Positions 5,593 to 8,501 of a stretch of DNA of 8,501 nucleotides are shown in pieces. Position 1 is the first letter of the stretch. Each line of letters opens with the position of its first letter. The position numbers were made by a program, and so were the translations under genes. Source of the stretch: an uncultured bacterium (GTDB lineage: Bacteria > Actinomycetota > Coriobacteriia > Coriobacteriales > Coriobacteriaceae); contig CAJMPK010000059.1 of NCBI GenBank assembly GCA_905215205.1, positions 1 through 8,501 on the forward strand, given 5' to 3'. The notes under the pieces are model-generated. The model saw nothing but the letters and a program-made list of their open reading frames with translations, was not told where the DNA came from and made no database searches.

Positions 5593-6612
5593 ATGTTCGG
5601 CAATCCCTCGTATCCAACGTATCAGGCTTTTTTGGGGCTTGGCATCGCCGCTGCCATTGCGCTGCTGCTCATGCCGTGGTGGATTAAGCTCCTGAAGGTC
5701 GAGGGCATCGGCCAGCAGGTTCGCGCCGATGGCCCCAAGCGCCATCTGATTAAGCAGGGCACGCCCACTATGGGTGGCGTCATCATTCTGGTTGCCGTTT
5801 CGCTAACGTGCCTTTTGATGGGAAAGCTCACCACCGAGCTTGTGCTTGTGCTGCTCGCCACGCTGGCAACCGGCGTGCTGGGCCTGATCGACGACCTGAC
5901 CTCCGTTACGCATGGGCGCTCGCTCGGTCTGACGCCCCATGCCAAGATGATCGGCCTAACCATTATCTGTGTCACCTTTACGGTGCTCGCCGTCAACTGG
6001 TGCGGCGTCGCCCCCGAGATTCGTTTCCCCGGTGGCCTGACGATCGACCTTGGCGTGCTCTCGACCACCATTTGCGGTCTCTCTTTCCCGTGGCTCTACC
6101 TTGTCTTTTGCTGGCTGATGATCGCGGGCCTTTCCAACGCCGTAAACCTCACCGATGGCTTGGACGGCCTTGCCGGCGGCACCTCCATGATCGCCATGCT
6201 GGCCATGGCTGCTATGGCGTTTTTGCACGGCGATGTGAACCTGTCCATCTTCTGCACCGCGTGTGCCGGTGCCTGCTTGGGCTTTCTGTGGTTCAACTGC
6301 TATCCGGCGAGCATCTTTATGGGCGATACCGGCTCGCCTGCCCTGGGCGCCGCGTTTGCCTGCACGGCCCTCATGACCAACACCGAGGTCGTCTCCCTTA
6401 TCATCGGCGGCCTGTTTATCGTTGAGACCCTGTCGGTCATGATTCAGGTTGTCTACTTCCACTTTACGCACAAGCGCGTCTTCCTTATGGCGCCCATCCA
6501 TCATCATTTCGAAAAGAAGGGCTGGGCCGAGACCAAGGTCGTCATCCGTTTTTGGATTGTCGCCGCGGCCTTCGGAGCCCTGGGCCTCGCGTTGTTCTTC
6601 CAGTTGGGATAG
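5593..6612 (+). CDS. mraY: Phospho-N-acetylmuramoyl-pentapeptide-transferase MraY
   Basis: MraY is the integral membrane enzyme that transfers phospho-MurNAc-pentapeptide from UDP to undecaprenyl phosphate, forming lipid I. The 339-residue, highly hydrophobic product fits the usual ten-helix topology and family length. Diagnostic motifs are QGTPTMGG (55-62), the acidic pair D100-D101 in LIDDLTSV, NLTDGLDGLAGG (185-196), and FNCYPASIFMGDTGS (234-248), whose D245 corresponds to the essential Asp. The basic/His loop PIHHHFEKKGWAE (301-313) is typical of MraY rather than of WecA-type relatives. The start ATG is 3 bp after the murF stop. The best ribosome binding site, GGAAGG (5574-5579), lies inside the end of murF with a long 13-nt spacer, so translational coupling to murF is likely. 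Confidence 0.98.
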   Translation: MFGNPSYPTYQAFLGLGIAAAIALLLMPWWIKLLKVEGIGQQVRADGPKRHLIKQGTPTMGGVIILVAVSLTCLLMGKLTTELVLVLLATLATGVLGLIDDLTSVTHGRSLGLTPHAKMIGLTIICVTFTVLAVNWCGVAPEIRFPGGLTIDLGVLSTTICGLSFPWLYLVFCWLMIAGLSNAVNLTDGLDGLAGGTSMIAMLAMAAMAFLHGDVNLSIFCTACAGACLGFLWFNCYPASIFMGDTGSPALGAAFACTALMTNTEVVSLIIGGLFIVETLSVMIQVVYFHFTHKRVFLMAPIHHHFEKKGWAETKVVIRFWIVAAAFGALGLALFFQLG

Positions 6613-6621
6613 TGGTCTTTC

Positions 6622-8028
6622 ATGCCTCTTGCTGATGTCTTTAGCCTGCTCGTTTTGGGTCAGGGTAAATCCGGTCTCGATGTCGCCCGCTGGGCGCTGG
6701 CACATCCCGAGCGCGTAAGCGCCGTTACCGTGTATGGCGGCGGCACCTCTGAGCCCAATGACGCCACGCGTGCGCTCGAGGCTGCTGGTGCGTCGTTTGT
6801 CTATGGGACCGAACAGGTCGAGGGCGCCTATGACGTATGCGTGACGTGCCCGGGCATCTCGGAGTTCTCGGGCTTCTTTAAGGCCGGGCGCGAGCATGCC
6901 GCCCAGATTATGGGTGAGCCTGAGTTTGCCTATCGCCTGTCGCCCGATAACTGGATTGCCATCACGGGCACCAACGGCAAGACGACCACCACGTCGCTGA
7001 CTGATTATCTGCTCAAGGCTGCCGGCGAGGCAAGCGTAGCTGTCGGCAACATCGGCGAGCCGCCGGTCAACGAGATTGACGGCCGAGTCCACAACGAGTG
7101 GTTTGTGGCTGAGCTCTCGAGCTATCAGATTGCTACGACCACCGAGCTCCACCCTCGCGTGGCGGTGCTGCTCAACATCACTCCCGACCACTTGGGCTGG
7201 CATAAGAGCCATAAGAACTATGCGCTTGCCAAGGTCAAACTGTTTGACAATATGGTCGATGACGATCTGGCGGTTGTCGACGTCGAAGACGCCGGCATTC
7301 ACGAGTTCGATGAGTACATCTACACGCCGGGTCGTCGCATCTGCAAGGTTGCCTTTGACGAGCCTGAGGGCGAAGATGCCGCCTTTGTGCGCGACGGCAA
7401 GATGATCGTGCGTCTGAAAGGCGTCGAGACCCCGCTCATCGCTACATCCGAGCTCAAGATCTCGGGCCATCACAATGTTATCAATGCCCTGTGCGCTGCC
7501 ACGGCTGCCTTGGCGGTCGGTGCCGATGTCGATGGTGTCTGCCGCGGTCTTGCCTCATTCCAGCCGCTCGAGCACCGCGTGGAGCCGTGTGGCGAGATTG
7601 ACGGCGTGCGCTACGTCAACGATTCCAAGGCGACCAACACCGATGCGGTCGAGAAGGCACTGACGGCATTTCCCGATGACGACGTGATCTTGCTGCTCGG
7701 CGGCCACGATAAGGGCACGCCGCTCACGGACTTCGCGCGCGTCGTTATGGACAACGTGCGCTCGGTCGTCTGCTTTGGCGATGCGCGCGAGCGCTTCACC
7801 GCCGCTATGGACGAGGCCGATGTCGATGGCGATGTGGATATCGCCCAGGCGGATGACCTGCGCGACGCCGTGGACGTTGCCCGTTCGCTGTCGAGTCGTG
7901 GTGACGTGATCTTACTTTCTCCTGCCTGCTCTTCGTTCGATGAGTTCTCGGGCTATGAGGAGCGCGGCCGCGTGTTTAAGGACTACGTGTCTCAGCTTGC
8001 CGCTACAGCGAAATCACAAATGGAATAG
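6622..8028 (+). CDS. murD: UDP-N-acetylmuramoyl-L-alanine--D-glutamate ligase
   Basis: MurD adds D-Glu to UDP-MurNAc-L-Ala with ATP, the second amino-acid step of the precursor pathway. The 468-residue protein has a Rossmann-like N-domain with GQGKSG (13-18) that binds the UDP-sugar. The ATPase domain has the P-loop ITGTNGKTTTT (114-124), AELSSYQI (163-170), NITPDHLGWH (185-194) and YALAKVKLF (200-208), whose K204 is at the position of the carbamylated lysine of the family. LEHRVE (316-321) and NDSKATNTDA (333-342) follow, then C-domain LLGGHDKG (358-365) and SPACSSFDEFSGYEERG (433-449). The SSYQ and SPACSSFD motifs separate MurD from MurC, MurE and MurF. It starts 9 bp after mraY with only GGGA 12 nt upstream as a ribosome binding site, so it probably relies on coupling to mraY. 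Confidence 0.97.
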   Translation: MPLADVFSLLVLGQGKSGLDVARWALAHPERVSAVTVYGGGTSEPNDATRALEAAGASFVYGTEQVEGAYDVCVTCPGISEFSGFFKAGREHAAQIMGEPEFAYRLSPDNWIAITGTNGKTTTTSLTDYLLKAAGEASVAVGNIGEPPVNEIDGRVHNEWFVAELSSYQIATTTELHPRVAVLLNITPDHLGWHKSHKNYALAKVKLFDNMVDDDLAVVDVEDAGIHEFDEYIYTPGRRICKVAFDEPEGEDAAFVRDGKMIVRLKGVETPLIATSELKISGHHNVINALCAATAALAVGADVDGVCRGLASFQPLEHRVEPCGEIDGVRYVNDSKATNTDAVEKALTAFPDDDVILLLGGHDKGTPLTDFARVVMDNVRSVVCFGDARERFTAAMDEADVDGDVDIAQADDLRDAVDVARSLSSRGDVILLSPACSSFDEFSGYEERGRVFKDYVSQLAATAKSQME

Positions 8029-8036
8029 GGGTTGCG

Positions 8037-8501
8037 GTGAGAGAGGAGAGCCCCCGACAAGGTATGAGGAGGCCCGACTCGGACCGTGCTTCCTCACGTC
8101 GCATCACACCGCGTTCCAGCCGCGGCGGGCAGTCGTTTAGCGAACGCTATATTGCCGGCGTTCCCGCCCGTATCATGCGCCCCCGTTTGATATTCATGGC
8201 CTGCCTGTTTACCTTGGTATGCTTTGGCCTGCTGATGGTGTACTCGGCGTCTTCGGTCGAGGCGCTGCACGAGAATGGCTCGGCGACGTTTTTTCTGTTT
8301 CGACAAGCCGCGTTTGCCGGAGTTGGCGTGCTGGCTATGGTTGCCATCGTGCGCATCTTGCCGGACAGTTGGTTTGGGGAAGACGTGCTCAGGATCTTCC
8401 TTATCGGCATGATAGGGCTACTGCTTCTGGTGTTCTTGGTGGGCAGCGGCAGCCGTGGCGCCACGCGCTGGCTCAACATCGCCGGTATTCAGTTCCAGCC
8501 T
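8037..8501 (+). CDS. ftsW: FtsW, SEDS peptidoglycan glycosyltransferase (partial, 3' end beyond window)
   Basis: FtsW polymerises septal glycan from lipid II as the partner of FtsI. Only the first 155 codons are present, and they run open to the window edge. A basic cytoplasmic tail of about 50 residues with 13 Arg precedes membrane helix 1 (about 51-69), which ends in LLMVYSASS (65-73). Helix 2 follows (about 86-105), then helix 3 (about 118-135), and GSRGATRWLNIAGIQFQP (138-155), the conserved SEDS loop. The position after murD is the canonical place for ftsW. I choose GTG 8037 because AGGGG (8027-8031) precedes it by 5 nt and overlaps the murD stop. ATG 8064 is an alternative with a poorly spaced GGAG. 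Distinguishing FtsW from RodA rests on the neighbours. Confidence 0.9.
   Translation, partial: MREESPRQGMRRPDSDRASSRRITPRSSRGGQSFSERYIAGVPARIMRPRLIFMACLFTLVCFGLLMVYSASSVEALHENGSATFFLFRQAAFAGVGVLAMVAIVRILPDSWFGEDVLRIFLIGMIGLLLLVFLVGSGSRGATRWLNIAGIQFQP

Noticed and set aside
4042..5745. A 567-codon antisense open frame covering murF
   Set aside because: It is codon-aligned with murF, lacks any recognisable domain, and its predicted product is a His/Ala/Gly/Arg-rich mirror of murF codon use. murF is unambiguous.
5956..7473. A 505-codon antisense open frame across mraY and murD
   Set aside because: It spans the junction of two certain genes in the aligned antisense register; no domain and low-complexity composition.

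Overview
The window is the 5' part of a division and cell wall (dcw) cluster. All recognisable genes lie on the + strand, in the order mraZ, rsmH (mraW), ftsL-like, ftsI (class B PBP), murF, mraY, murD and the start of ftsW, which runs off the right edge. The high GC content, the G/C-rich third codon positions, the RsmH and MraZ variants and the long Arg-rich cytoplasmic tails on the division proteins suggest an Actinomycetota member. My best guess is the Coriobacteriia, possibly Collinsella. That placement is recognition, not a search result.

Layout. Positions 1-172 are non-coding and hold a well-formed control region. It has a G-rich array of TGGGG motifs with 10-bp periodicity (likely MraZ operators), a near-consensus sigma-70-type promoter (TTGAAA, 17 bp, TATTAT), an inverted repeat exactly filling the promoter spacer, and a leader hairpin before a strong ribosome binding site. 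mraZ and rsmH follow with a 20-bp gap. A 90-bp gap then precedes the ftsL-like gene, and ftsI starts 17 bp after it. The next gap, 4038-4164, is where many dcw clusters carry murE; no murE is present, and the gap holds only dyad symmetry, promoter-like -10 sequences and the murF ribosome binding site. murF, mraY, murD and ftsW are then packed with gaps of 3, 9 and 8 bp, and are probably one transcript.

How the genes work together. MraZ likely represses the cluster, and RsmH methylates 16S rRNA. The FtsL-like protein, FtsI (transpeptidase) and FtsW (glycosyltransferase) form the core of the septal peptidoglycan synthase. MurD and MurF perform the second and last amino-acid additions of the cytoplasmic UDP-MurNAc-pentapeptide pathway, and MraY loads the product onto undecaprenyl phosphate to give lipid I. 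MurE, which acts between MurD and MurF, must be encoded elsewhere.

I found no mobile element, CRISPR, tRNA, rRNA or clear rho-independent terminator. The window is conserved core genome. The points worth a second look are regulatory (the mraZ promoter region), organisational (missing murE) and the disordered basic tails. I do not see evidence for a new biological system.
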